Positions 47,601-62,600 of a stretch of DNA of 64,000 bases are shown piece by piece. The stretch comes from Anarhynchus alexandrinus (lineage: Eukaryota > Chordata > Aves > Charadriiformes > Charadriidae). Numbering within the stretch: position 1 is the first letter of the stretch; every line of letters begins with the position of its first letter. The translations under genes and the position numbers were made by a program. A model generated the notes under the pieces. The model worked only from the letters and a program-made list of their open reading frames with translations. It was not told where the DNA came from and searched no databases. The stretch covers positions 105,651-169,650 of the forward strand of contig VUYV01000604.1 of NCBI GenBank assembly GCA_008711295.1. Reading direction: 5' to 3'.

Positions 47601-50600
47601 TGCAGAACAGCTTGGAAGCATTAGTAAGGCCAACAAACCCAGGCTGGCAGCTGGGTAGTAGCCACACCATACCTCCATATTCCGGGGCAAAGAAGTGCAG
47701 GTTCTTCTGCTCCTCACGACAGGTCTTCACGTGGTTGTTAATTGTGTCCGGTGCCACTAGAAGAAAGTCATGAGTGCTTAGGATACAGGAAACCATAGCC
47801 CATCCCCGACTAGATCCTAGGGAACACATGCAACTCCAGGGCCCTCTGGTGCCCAAAGGGGCAGCACAGTGGAGTTAAGTTGACCCTTCATCAGTCCCTC
47901 ATCTCAGGTCACCTGCCCTGATAGCCTTCTCTGTTCTTGCCTTGGCTGCGGATCAACTAAGGCAGCTTAGCATTACTCTCCAAGTGCAAACCTGGAGACC
48001 ACAGCTTCTCCCGGATGGGGAAGACAAGCTGGAAGGACTCCCTGTTGAAGTGCGAGTCCTGAAAGCACCTAAGTTAAATCAGATCTATTGCATTTGTCAC
48101 AAGCAACGCAACTACAACAGAAGCTCTAGGAACAGCCAGAGATGTCAAGATCACTGCAATCAGTCACCACCTCAGGGCTCTAGGAGAGGGACAGAACTAC
48201 AAGGCAACTCTTCCCCATATCAGCAGCGCACTGGTGCCAAAGTGCCTCAAGACAACAGTCAAGCAAAGCTGCTGAATGAGGAGAGATGACAACCCTGGCA
48301 GCAGAGGCCTCCCGGCAGCCACCACCTCCACAGCAACAACCACAAACCTCTCAGAGCTACGGGGAGGGAATAACTCCCAGTCACAAGAACGAGCAGAACA
48401 CAAGCATGGACCCCCCACAAAAGATAAGCTTTCAGGACAGCCACCTCTGAAAAGATTGCAAACAACTCTCCAAAACGAAGCAGCTGACTCCACCAGGGAG
48501 AAACGCTGAGGTAAGCAGGGACCACACGGTCACCATCCCATCTGAAGCTCTACTTCTGCACTTGAACATGCCCAGTCCCACAGTTCCAGGCCCACCTCCC
48601 ACTTTGTCACCCTCCTGGACAATCGCAATTGGTCCTGCTCTGTACTGCCACAATGTGGACTTACATGGGACACGCCAAACCACCCGTATTTTTCCAGGTG
48701 TTCTGGGATTAGGGCAGGACACACCAAAGAGGTTTTCCAGTTGACTGAGACTGAACCAGTTCCCAGCATCAGAGGAGAGACGTTCTTTGGGCTCTAGTCA
48801 GACAAGAAGGATCTTCCTTGGTAACTCAGGTCAACCTTGCTGTAATGGCACACACCAAATCGTATTATCTTATTCGAGCACTGGAAACTGAGCTTGCTCC
48901 AATGACCAGCGTCTACTTTCCCAACCAACCATTCACGAGCAGTTTACTGCTTTTTGGTTTTGTGCTAGCTTTTATCTTGGGAGTCCAGTAAGGTTACTTC
49001 ATTCCTGTGCTTACCTGTTTACAGACACCACCAGGTCCTCTCAGCTTCACAGCGCTGAGCAAACTACGCTAAATTCTTTGTCTTCCTCTTAAGACCTGCT
49101 CTGCATTTTCCCAGTGACACCGAGTGCTTTAGACGAGCTCTGGCCATGGCCATACACAATCACACCAATTGTCTCTACTGGAGACTTTGCCCCAGTGGAT
49201 CTTAACATTGCACACAAGGCAAGTGGGTCAAATCCCCCCCTTGAACAGCCAGTAGACACCCGATCCTCCTCAGCTCCCAAACGATGAGCTCTAGACTTCT
49301 GTGCAGCTGTGTATTTTGCACTATTGAGTTACTCACAACTGGAATGTGTCCAGTCCCCTAATGTCTTCCTGTGCTTCTGGAGGATATCCTGACCTACCTC
49401 AACATCGCACATTCCCCACATTTCTATTAACAGCCCCAGCATTCATGAGATCAGTCCCCAAGGGACTCCAAAGCCCGCCACTGGAGCAGCCCTTTTTTGG
49501 CTTCACCCTGTCACTGTGCCTCCAGCCAGTGCCCGACTCGGCACACGGGGTAAATCACCCAAGGTTCGTCCAGCGCAACAGGTTCTCATACTGGGCCTTC
49601 TAAAGAGGTTGTTAACTCGCTTTTGTCTATGCCAATATCTGCCTTAAGTAGCCCACTGTGTATGTCTAGTCTATAGGTGGCTACTAAGAGAGGAGAGGCC
49701 ACGTCAGGTCTTTCCAGCAGCAGGATTTCCTCATCATTGCTGCTCTTTCCTTTCTGCAGGTGTTTTGGCCAAAGAATCAAGATCAGGTTTAGCAGTACTG
49801 CCCCCTCCCTGCCCTAAGTAATTTATTCTTTTCTACTCAAAAGAACAATTCACTACTGTAAACCCAAACAATTTAATACTGTCAAATAAGGTTTTGCCTT
49901 CTTTAAAAAAAAAAAAAAAACAAAACCCCAAAAAAACTCAAAAGAAAACCAAAAGAAAACCAAAACAAACCACCACATGGACCCCCCCACACACACACTG
50001 CCACTCATGACTTTCAGAACTTCTGCTGGAGACTTGCAGGAACTAAAAATAATTTCACCTAAATCTATAGTATACCACTGGTGGGCGCGAGGGGTGGAGA
50101 TAAGGACAGCTACAGCCCCCATGAAGGGCCAGAGGCTGATCGCATCCAGAAATGCAATATTGCTGCAGATGCACAGCCACCCGAATACCGTGAAGTTTTT
50201 GATCAGGAACATATTTTTCCTCAGAGTGACCAATACCATTAAGATTTTGGCATTCCCCTGAGGCCTAGGCTGTAACGTAACCATAGGATCTCGCGGATCC
50301 CAAACATGTTTGCTCCCTGTCTACAAGAACTATTACTTAGATTCAGTTTTTGCAGAACAGCGGCGACAGCGCTGCAGAAATTCAGCACATCTCATCTGGT
50401 GTTGGACCAACGTCCTCAGGCAGGAACTCTGGCACGGTACTACCCAGGACAACACTATCCTGCCAAACATGGAGCAGAATCAGCCAGGTATAAAGTCATC
50501 TTCCAAACGATGTTTTGATTAGCTTCGTTTTCCAACGTGTCTTTAAATACTGTTACCACTCCGTGTTGGATGGCAAGGGTCAGTTCACCATCCACTCTGT

Positions 50601-53600
50601 CCTTTGCTCCGGTTTAAGAACAGGGAAGCGGCAGTAATCAATCACAAAAAGGCATTATCTACAGAAACCTTGGCCAGTGATGTAACCGGCACTCCCATAC
50701 CAGAAAGGCAAGTACAATGCAGCCCTAGCCTGACCTCTACCTATAATGGCTGTCTGCGCCTCATTAAGGACTTGATAATAAGCTTCTCTGTGTCCAGGTC
50801 CTACGGACATTCTGCAGTGGCACCAGCGTTTCTGGGAAGAGCTGGGCTTGTGCTGTCTGTGGGAACTTCTAACTCGGACACACAGAGAGGTGGTTCGGAA
50901 TCCGCTGTTCCAGGTCATCCAGGGACCTGTCCACTCTGATACTCTGGTCCTTGTGCCCCCAAACTCAGAGTCCCACTGGAATTCCTCAATATGTTTTTTC
51001 TGTCACTGTTGCACAGACTGGCTATGCAGCTGGGTTTGATTAGCCACACTTGGCAAGCCTTTTTCCTCTTCCAGCAGTTTACATCACAGCTCACGTGCAA
51101 CTTGTCTAGAGGTCACATGCGTAACCTCATTCTGTTATTGCAAAGCTGCAGCCACGCAACAGCAGAGCAATGGCATAAGACTACCAGATTCTTCACTGTG
51201 TGCCTTGGAGCTAAGCAGAGACGGCCTGGACAGACACACATCTGTTCCACTCATCACTGCAACGGCAACTACCTGCTATTGAAGCCAACCCTGAAAACCC
51301 CACTGCTGGCACGTTAAGTGAGGCGGAGAGAAGTGCCCTTACACCATGTGACAGTATTTCAGAAGCTGGGGCAAGAAACTTTGGGCTTGGTCTGGTCTAG
51401 TCACTATTGTAGGTCCATTACGTTGGTGTGTAAGCCACTTAGCACAGATAGACGCTGGAGAGAAGCTTTGCCTGAACGTGCATTTCAAATCAAACTGTTA
51501 ACTACAAGAGATAAGAATACACACTTTAAGGTACCTCTGACACAAGCTCTTCTGCACAGGGTGGGTACCTGCCGTCCACTACTATATCTAGTGATGACTC
51601 AATTCTGTGAATGATCAGACACATGAAGGCTAAGGACAGTTAAGCACATCAAAAAATGAAGGTCAAAAAGGAAAGCCAGATCACCAACGTTAACAACAAA
51701 CAAGCCTTTCTCAGCCACAGAGAAGACAACAGCAAGGGGCAGACTACAAGACACAGTACCACAGGACTGATCATTGTGGTAGGGAATGAGCAAAGAAAGA
51801 CGGATTTTAGAAAACGATTCAGCCAGATATGGTGTCCATGCAGAGCAGATGACAGGAAGAGACGTGATGTACAGTAGAAGGTAGGACAAGCAACTTGCCT
51901 TTGGCAAGTTGAACTCAATCTGACAGTAAAAACATGAAGAGAAATAACCAGCATTACTACAGGAACATGCAGAGCTTGCTAGACGTCTCAAACCCTCAAG
52001 GACACGCGAGGGCACAGAGCTCACCGGGGTAAACACAGCCCGTCAGTCAGCAGGGGTGTTGGCCAAGAAGGCACTTGGGTGGTTGTACTTCCCAACGGCC
52101 ACCAACGGCAGGTTTTAGCAGAGATACCCAATCACACAGCAACTTGCCCTTTTAAACACTACATGCTGCAGAAGACATTTTCCTCTTGTCCTGTGTCCAA
52201 TTCACACCCACCTTTGTTCTGCATTCAGCACCTCCTTCTTGCGGGTGGGAAAGAGTCTGCCCAACAGTCCTGCCCTTCCTCAAGGAGCCGTCGAACCACT
52301 CGGCCTCTTGCAAGTGCCTAAGCATTCTCCGAAGCAAGAGTATATTACTCCGCTCTTCTAGTAAAGAGCTCAAGTACCCTGTACTCCAGATTTCAGCAGG
52401 TTAGAAAGCAAAGGAAAACAAGATGACAGCAAAAAGGATCAACAACTAACCTCTAAGATTAGTCCCAGGCTTGCTATGCAACCAGCAACAGGGACAATTA
52501 ACCACCTTACCTATGCTGCACTGTACCAGCATCACAGGGACCCAAAAATTATCAGCTGAATGCAAGATCACCTGTTTGTGACTATAAAGGGATGGCCACA
52601 GGGCCAGGAGAGGTATGAGGCCACATCATTATCCCTGCACTCACACGATCAAGACATTTTCACTACTGCAAAATGGTGTAAGACTGCACAAAACCACGAC
52701 ATTTCACAGCTCCTTTCATTTGCACACTAAGACGACAAATGCATTTTTATTAGGGAGGGCAAAGCCTAGAAAATAAGCAACTAAGAAGCTATTGCAAACA
52801 AAAAGAGGCATGCAGCCATTAAACACCGAGTCAAACAGGAAAAGCAGCAGCAGATTTAAGCCGATAACAGAATACAAGCATCCCACAGCCCTGCAGATCT
52901 GTATCAGGGATTGCAAACTGTGTTTGCAAAGTTATTTGCAATACTGAGTCACCAGAAGCAAGAGGATTGTATTACTTTTTTTAACAGCTGAATATCTAAT
53001 GAGATGAAGAGGCAAAGAGGTTCAGTATACGAAAAGTTCACCAGTGCCAGGTAACAGCCCCCCAGCTGCTTACACCTTTGTTCGTTCTTGCCACTTCCAT
53101 TGGCGTTGCTTCTGAGTAGAACAACTAATCTCTGCTTAAAACGTTGCCCATGTTTTACTTCTGAGAAAATACTGCTGAAGCAGAACCAGTGGTACCCGCA
53201 ACAGAGAGCTGGTATCATACAAAAATTCACGTACTTTGAGAGAGGTATCCTCCTACATAGGAATTAATACAGAATCATAAAATCATGGAATTTTATGGGT
53301 TCAGGTTGGAAGGGACCTCTGGAGGTCGCCTTTTCCAACTGCCCCTGTTCAAGCAGGGACACCCACAGCCAGTTGCCCAGGACCATGTCCAGACAGCTTC
53401 TGAATAGCTCCAAGGATGGAGACTCCATTACCTCCCTGGGCAACCTGTGCCCATGTCACCCCCACACTGGAAAAGTGTTTCCTGATGTTTGGAGGGAACC
53501 TCCCAGGCTCCAGTTGGTGCCTGTTGCCTCTGGTCCTGGCACCGGACACCACTGAGAAGAGGCTGGCTCCATCCTCTTGGCACCCTCCCTGCAGGTATTT

Positions 53601-56600
53601 ATACACATGGATTCAATCCCTCTGAGCCTTCTCTGCTTCAGCTGAGCAGTCTCAGCTCCTTCAGCCTCTCCTCACCAGAGAGATGCTCCTCCTTCAGTAC
53701 CTTGGTGGCCCCTCGCTGGACTCCCTCCAGTATGCCCACATCTCTCTTGTACTGGGGAGCCCAGCACTGGACCAGCACTCCAGGTGTGGCCTCTCCAGCG
53801 CTGAGCAGAGGGGAAGGATCCCCTCCCTGGACCTGATGGCAATTATTTTGCCTAACGCAGCCCAGGATAACATCAGCCTCCTTTGCAGCAAGGGCACATT
53901 GTTGGCTCATGTAAATATGAAGGCGTACAAATGAATGATGGGAAGGAAAATGATCATGCTGTGTCAGATTCCTTGCGAAGCAGCGGATGATATCTCTGTG
54001 TTTTACTTAAACATATTTGACTACATCCATTACATGACAGAAAGTAGACGTAGGCAGAGCAGGAAACACAAGACCATAGACCTAAGACGAGATAAAGAGG
54101 ACCTATAAGATAAGTACTTGTCAATCCTGGCTGCATGCAGGCTCTTAAGCAGGGACTTAGGAGCTTATTAGCACTTTATCTGGAAGACCGCATGATTCAA
54201 ACAACTTCACTCCAAACAAAGTGCATAGGAAGATTCAAAATCTGCACTTAAAACCAAGTTGTAAGTTCTAGACCAGAGGAATGAAGGTCCTATGGACCGG
54301 GCAAACCCCTCCTTGGGTTGCATTATCTGACTGCAATACAGTACTTATTATATCAAAAAGATGAAGGAGCAGCAGGAATGCCATTCTTGCTCAGTTCTTT
54401 CACAACTGAAGTGGCAGGGCACTAATTAACTGCAGTAGCCTCACATCACAGTGCAAAAATTACATGTAATCAGAAAAACAAGAAAAGACATTCACTGAAA
54501 TGCTATGGACCAAGCTACTCTCGGGGAATCTTTTACTCCCAGAAGACAGACATACACTGGAAAACAAAGTCCTCAGAAACATGACTATGAAAATTATTTT
54601 GTTTTGAGCAGCTCTGCTTAACAGAAGTTTGGATTGAAACAGTACAAACGCATATTCGATTAAAATGCAATTAGAATTATAGAGTCATCTAGGTTGGAAG
54701 GGACCTTTAAGGTCATCAAGTCCAATGATTAACCCATCACTGCCAAGCCCATCACTAACCCATGTCCCTCAGCACCACGTCTGCCCCTCTTTTGAATACC
54801 CCCAAGGATGGTGACTCTACCACTGCCCTGGGCAGCTTGACAACCCTTTCGGTGAAGACATTTTTCCTAATATCCATCCTAAACCTCCCCTGGCACAACT
54901 CGAGGCCATTTCCTCTTGTCCCATCGCCTGTTCCTTGGGAGAAGAGCCCGACCCCCCCTCGCTACCCCCTCCTTTCAGGGAACTGTAGAGAGCGAGAAGG
55001 TCTCCCCTCAGCCTCCTTTTCTCCAGGCTGAACACCCCCAGGTCCCTCAGCTGTTCCTCATATGGACAGATGCTCCAGTCCCTTAATTGTCTTGTGGCCC
55101 TGTGCAGGACTTAACTCCATTAACTCCGTATCTTTCTTGTACTGCACAGCTCAGACCTAGACACAGCACTCCAGATGTCGTATCAACAGTGCAAAGGAGG
55201 ATCACTTCCCTCGATCTGCCAGCAATGCTCTTCCCAACACAGCCCAAGATGCTGTTGGCCACCTTTGTTGTCAGGGTGCATTGCTGGCTCACGGTCAGCT
55301 TGCTGTCCCCTCCAGGACACCAAGGTCCTGATCCACAAAGCTGGTTTCCAAAAGGTTAGGCCTGAGCATGCACTGGCACATGGGGTTATTCCTGCCCAGC
55401 TGCAGGACTTCACATTTCCCATTGTTGAACCAAGAGACTCCACTCTGCTTAATTCTCCAGCCCATCCGGGTCCCCATGAATGGCAGCACACCCATCTGGT
55501 GTACCACCACTCCTCCCAGTTTTGTATCATATGTGAACTTGCGGAGGTTACATGCTGTCCCATCATCCAGATCACTAGTGAAGATGTTAAATGGTACTGG
55601 CCTGGCCCCAGTATTTACCCTGGGCAATCCACTAGTGACGTTGTTTCCAACTAGACTGTGCAGCTGATCACAACCCTCTGGGCCTGAAGGTTCAGCTGGT
55701 GTTCAGTCTACTGCACTGTTTGCTTATTTAACCCATACTCTGTCTGCCCATCTACGAAGTCAAGGTAAACAATACCCATTGAAGTCCCTCTGCCTACCAG
55801 GCCAGTCACCTCATTGCAGAAGGCTATCAAGTTTGTGAAGAACAATTTCCCCTTCATAAATCCGCACTGACTACTCCTGATCACAGTTTTGTCTGTCTTG
55901 TATTTGGAAACAGTTTCCAGGATTAGTTGCTCCATCAACTTCCCAGGGACTGAGGCAAGGCCGACCAGCCTGTGCTTCCCCAGATCTTCCTTCTTCCCCT
56001 TCTTGAAGATAGCAATGACATTTGCTCTCTTTGGGTCTTCAGAAACATCTCCCATTCTCCATGACCTTTCAAACATAACCAACAGCGGCCTTAGAATGGC
56101 ATGAGCCAGCTCCCTCAGCATTTCTGTGTGCGTCCCACCAAGTCCCATGGACCTAGGTATGTCCAATCTCTTTTTAAGTGTTTCCGAACCTGATCCTCCT
56201 CCACCAAGGGTAAGTCTTCATTGCTCCAGACTTTCCCTCTGGTCCCAGGGGCCCGGGATTCCTGAAGGCCAGCCTTAGAAGTAAAGACTAAGGCAAAAAA
56301 GGCAGTGAACAGCTTGGCCTTTTTTTGTGTCCTTTGTTACCAAGGCCCCCACCCCAATTAACAGAGGGCCTTAAGCCTTCCTACTGCTGTTTACTTGTAG
56401 AATCCCTGCTTGCTGCCCTTCACATCCCGTGCCAGATTCAGCTGGTGTGCTTGGCTTTCCTAACCTCTCACATGACTGGACAGCATCTCTATATTCATCC
56501 TGCGTCAAGTGCCACCGCTTCTACAAAAATTTTTTCACATAAAATTCCAAATAAAACTGTTCAGCAATCAGGGAGAACACTAAGCACTTCATCCTGCAGA

Positions 56601-59600
56601 TGTAAAATACTCGCTAAGTTTGTATTCAAGTGATCTTTCAAGAACTGGCATGAAGGAGCCTTCTAAAAGACTAATGTTCCACATGCCTTCAATCAAAGGA
56701 CCCCAAAGGGAGAGGACATACGCAACTACCTTACTAATACTAAAATGGGTAGATGAAGACCTGGATGGCTGTAACACACCCCCTGACCTATCCTGGAAAT
56801 CCACCGGAAGGCAGAGAAAAAACACAATCCAGAAAAGCTGAAGCAGCACATGCCTTCAATGCAACATGAAGAATAAATCTGACCACAGAAAAGGCATGTT
56901 CTCATAACCTGCAGCACTAAACTGGGAAACGGAAACCTTTTTAGAAGATCCTATTTAATTGAAAATGACAACCAGTCTAGAAGGTAACCGTTTTCTGGTG
57001 TTTTCATGAATGATATAACTCACTGCAGCACACAGAAGGTACACTGAGCAAGGAAGGCAAGCACATGAAGCAAGAGCCAGCTTTTAAACCTTCTGCAAAA
57101 TAAAAGCGAGAGTTTATTACCATCACGACATAGTAGGAGGTATATCTGTTAAGTAAGCATTCCACTTGGTGACTTGGCAACAAAGCCAAAGAGACCAACT
57201 CTTACCACTAAATCTGACCTTAAAAACCCCAACACCCTCCCCCAAAAGCACACACTGAATCATAACACACATACACAACATTCAGTCAGGCGTTAGTTGC
57301 CATTTCAGAAACTAACCACAGCAGTTAGAAACCCACTGATTGTCACTTACCTATGGCTGCTCCTCCTGCCTTGAGCTGTGGGCTTAGGTACAAAATCAAG
57401 GCAGGTCTCTGGTAACCACTTTTGCCACTCCAGTAATCATAACAGCTGCTGGATCATGACATGTTTGTCAATTCATTACAATTGGGAATTAACCTCATGC
57501 TATTCCACCCAGTTTGTTCAACAGAGTTTCTCAAGAACAATTCAAATGTGAGGAATCTTCTCTTTAAGACCAGCTTTTACACCACTGGGAGTCTCAAAGA
57601 CTCAAACACAGACCAAGGTGAGACAAAGCCTTTTAAAAAAAAAAGAAAGTAACCTGCATACCACTTTGGACTCTCTGAAGCATTCTGGGCAAAAAAAGTT
57701 CCTCTCAAAACTATTCACCTGCGATATCTCACTGCCAGTAGCACGTGTAGTCAGAGACAAAGCTCTTCCTCTGCTGATGAAAGTCTGCCTTAGTTTTGCC
57801 AAGTTTCTAAGCAACTGAAAACGTCTGGCTTGGCAGAGCAAGTGCTCGACCTTACACAAAACTGTATGGCTAGAAGGTAAACTACATAAATTCACGTTAG
57901 ATCTTCCTAAATGAACGCCAACGTGGGTGAAGAAGTTTTCCACTTCTATGATAGATTTTTCTATGTTCGCTGTTTCAACTATCCATTATTTTTTTCTCAA
58001 AACCACATTTGCCTTAGTGGGAAAAAAAAAAAAAGCCAGACCCAAGACATCCTAGTAACCCCTATTTTATTTCTACGTCACCTACTAAGTGCCTCAAGTG
58101 TCTGTTAAGGATGTGAAAATAGCATGACAAGTCTTTAAACATCAGGTAATAAAGTCCAAGACAGTGAAATAACGACTAAAATAAGATTAGTTATGAAAGC
58201 ACGTCACTCACCACCTTATTAGCTCAATTCTCAAGCAAAACAGGAGCCTTATACCCTATATTTAGTGTTTTCAAACCCAAATCACTGTTCAAGATCTAAG
58301 GATTACACAATTTCCAGCTCTCATATGAACAGTACATGGTGATAAAACAGTACTGTCAAAACAAGTTCTCAAGAAACCAGCCCAGGAAGTTCAGCATTTG
58401 CAGGCCATCTGATGCTCTTTCAGCACAGGTGAGACACCACAGCATCTTAAGCCTGAAGACCACTGGCTGAGGCGCTTTTCTCGCCTTGGTAGAACGAGGA
58501 CCTTTTGTTCTGCTCGCAGCGGTGACTTGATTTCTGAGAAGTGGCTTGTTAGTCTCAAGTCCTGTTGCCCTCAGGGCAACTGAGCCCACGCTGAAGCCCA
58601 GGCTCGGTCACGTTCCCACTCCGTGGGCTTGTTCGGGATCGGTCAGTCTGCTGCTGGTGCGTCCCCTCACCTCTTCCACCCCACACAGCCCCGTGACTGC
58701 TGCAGCCCCGCAGCACTCTGGTACACAAGCCATCCCCAAGGCAAGCTGGCCTCCTAACGCCGCAAGCCCTGACTACACCAACTTCCCCCTTGGCTACGCA
58801 AGACCCCAGATTTAGCTTTCTGAGAGCGCCTCTACTCTGCTGGCGATGCAGACAGCGCACCACATCCTCCCCCTGCAAACACTAAGAAGGCACGGAGCCC
58901 ATTCCGACAGGCGCCTTTCCACCACTTCCAGCTGACAGTTGGTAGGTTCCCAACACAGTAGAAACAAACTCTAACCACTGAGAACAACCCTGATGGTAAA
59001 AAAAAATAAAATAAGTAATTATTTTAAATGTAAATGCGGCATTCTGTTTAATAGGGTCACAAATTGCAGCAGTCAAGTTCTTCTCTAGCCCCCCGCAGCC
59101 CAACTCCCTCCTCATATGCACAAGTTTGCCCCAAACCAGAGCTTTGTCTGGGGAAACATAAATAGTAAACCTTACTTCACAATCAGGGACTCATTTGGGC
59201 GGGATGTCTCTCTGGCCACCAGGAGCCAGACACATTCACCAAAACATTGATCTGAGAAACAAAACATCTAAGGAGTTAAAACTACAAGCAAGCAATCGGA
59301 TAGCCAAGCACAAAGCAAAGGCTAGTCCAGGTTTGGTGCCCAGCCAAGTCTAGCAGAGCAGTAGCAGGAGAGAGCCTAATGTATGTGGAGAGTTCAGCTG
59401 GGAAGAGCTCAGAACAACGCATCCGCTTGGCTTGACATGCAGGAGCCGGCATGCACTAGGGCCCATGGACTAGCACGCTCTAAGAACAGGGAGAGGAAGA
59501 GAACTAACAACCAGGGGACTTCACAAATGGCAGTGCTCCCCCTCTGTAAGGCTTTGGCTGGGAGCACGAGGAACGGTTTGCATCCCAGCGCAGAACACCA

Positions 59601-62600
59601 GGTCTCAAAGTAGGATGCACCTAAGCCGAACAGTTTTACGTACCAGCCTTATAGCAAGGGAACACGGTATAAATAAATCAGTGTGTATGTTTGTGTGTGT
59701 TACAAATATAGATATACACACACACATATATATAAATATATATATATACACACACAAATAAAATAATGTACATTACATATATAGTGGTAGTCACATCACA
59801 GGAGCGGAGAAGTTTGCTCACCATTAGCAAATATCCTATGAAAGACTGTTGGTAACAGAGCAGCCCGTAAGCGGGAAGTAAAACAAGATAGAAGTCAATG
59901 AGTTGATGAAACAGCAAGCACTTAATGTCGATAGAGACAGCTAGGTCAGAATCATGGCAAAACATGGACAAGACTGAGAATCTGGCCCTGCCTCCAGTCA
60001 CCTTTTAAAAATAAATTTACACAAGGAACATTAGCGTTTCTCATTGAGAACCAGGCCGGGCAAGGGAGACAAGACACCTCTGACCAAGTAGAAAATTACG
60101 TCTGACTCTGGGGCTAAGCAGCTGGAAATTCTGTTCTTTCTGCGAGTGCTCTACAGTCCCTTAGCACCCCTTCAGCAGACAACTACCTTTCTCCACATCC
60201 CAGCGGCTTCTCCTGGGCAGGGATCTTGGCAGCAGAACCCATACTTACATACCTGGCCACATAATTTAATAGCAGAGCTAATACCAACTAAGACTCGGTC
60301 TCCTGGCACCTTGGTCTGGAACTGAAGAGACTCTGGGCAGACTGCAATTAAATATATAATGAATCCTAGAGGTCAGGTAACTTGAAGACAGGAAAGCATA
60401 TGCATCAGCCCAGTGCCTGGAGGCACCGTACACATGCCAACACGTGGCCATGTCTGAGGGGCACCAGAAGACATTACATGACACTCCAGCTTGAGGCCTC
60501 AGTTCTGCTGGGGCAGCAAAAAGGATTTTTAATTCAAAACCCATTATCTCTTTCCACCTGTGACTGATTCTTACACTCACAATCAGAATTACAAGAAACA
60601 TCTCCCAACACTGCTTAACAGGCAAGCAGCAGTGTCAAACACCCCATCTGACACACTGTTCTCCTTTGCACTCAGAGCGCCTTCAACCTCTCACAGTAAA
60701 ACACCTCGCAACGTGTTCCCTTCCCAGCTCCGCTTGTTAGACAACGCAGATGTGTACAGATGCAACATGGTGTTGCGTGTGGATCCTGTGGAAGGGTATA
60801 CAGAAAACACCTTCGACCTCTCACAAGGAATGTTTTCATCTGACCACAACTCCAGAAAGCAGCTGGAACATTCCAGGCTCTGGGATCACCAGCAGCACGT
60901 TTAAGCACTGTAGGTGTCTTTCCTACCCTGACCACAAGTTCTCCAAAGCTCCCCACTCACTTGACACTCTTCCTCCGTCAATCTATTAACCCTGCACTTT
61001 ATAGCACTGGAAAAAAAAAAGTTAGTAAGTTAATGGATTATGGATGGCTTTTGCATTTAAGCAGTATGAGAAACCCTCCCTCTTGCCCACTCCCTTTTTA
61101 TTGAACAGATAACCCGCAGCATATAAAGATTTCATCCCTCTTCCCAAAACTCAATGCAATAGTAACAGCAATACCCTACTACTAATTTAATCTACTTTCT
61201 TCCTGCAGTGCACAGGTGGCTCTAGAAAAAAAGAGACTGATCCAGAATTACACGCAGAACAAGAAAAACAGTGGTCAGTCCTGCCAGTGCACGTGCTTCT
61301 GCAATCTGAAGCAGCAGCGAGGAGTGACAGGCAAAAGGGCTGCTCCCACGCCAGCACAGGAGCTACAGGAACGAGCAACCGGCCATTTCCAACGCGACAC
61401 AAGTCGCAGGCACTACTCTTCCAGTACTTCCTCACCCAGCAGGCAGAAGGATGTTTTGCAGAATACAGCAGAATGCGCTTTCCTTTCCCCAGATTGCTGC
61501 CCCGCGTTCAGCAAGTATTCTCTTTTGCCAAATGCAGAGGGAAGAGGAGCTTTCGGGAGCGTAGCCCAGAATGGTGCTGGGGACAGGGATGGTATCAAAG
61601 AGCAGATCATACTGCACTGAAATCATTGTTCCCCTTAAACGCGTGAGAATTACCGCCCCACTTCTGTTAAGTAAACAGAGGAAAGTTTTCAGGTACACCA
61701 AGAAGTAACTACATGAAGCAATAAGCACAGGCCTGGCACTGTCACTGACCCCGAAGCAACTATCGCTCCAGGGCCTGAACATGAAAATAGCCTGTCTGGC
61801 TACTGCACAGTCAGCAGTGCTGGAGAATCTCAAGCTCAACTGCACCCAACAGTTCTGATGATGTAGTTTTGACATTCCTAGTTGGGTGGGCACTGCCGGA
61901 ATAAGAATACATTCTGCAACATCGGCAACTTTAATTCCAGCCTGCGCTGGAGCCATAGCTTTCACATCGGGAGGATTCCTCTTCTGACCACAAGTCCACT
62001 TGTGCTCACTTCCTTCTATATTTAAGAAAGGAAGAGAATCTCCCAGATAAATTACTTCACTTCTGAACACAAGGTGAGCAAGGCAGTCTACAACTGCGGA
62101 GCAGAAGAAAGTTTGTTTGGGAGCAACTGCAGTTAAGCACTGCTCTTGCACAGTCACACTGCCAGCACGCGTCCTCTTCTTGCTGAGGATGCATTTGTCA
62201 GAGCACCCAGACACACACCGCTCTCTGAAAGAGCACGTCAGTCTGATCGCCTCTGTCTCTCCCGCCGTGTCTAACAGAAGCAAAGCTCTTCGGAACTGGA
62301 GGGAGCAGGCAGATGTGTAACGCTGCTGAGGCAACTGTGTGTGACCCACACTCAGAGAGTCACCTTTCTTCTAGACAGCCTCTGAATGGCACCACTGGGA
62401 GTCCCAATGCTCTTGAGAACGTCGTGTTTACTGAGCTGCAGAACGTCCCTCTGGTACAAAGCCATGGCTCCAGATACCATCTTCAAGTGGTTCGTTTTTA
62501 CAAACAAAGTGCTGACTACCAATCAGAAAGATTGCAGCTGTATAATACTTCTAAACTAAACTAGAAAGAGAGGGGTCTCATGTCCTCGAGTCTACAATAG

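Noticed and set aside
55708..56166. 152-codon minus-strand frame resembling a polymerase
   Set aside because: It is the reverse transcriptase of the CR1 copy at 54,676-56,510, not a retroviral or host gene. No LTRs were seen.
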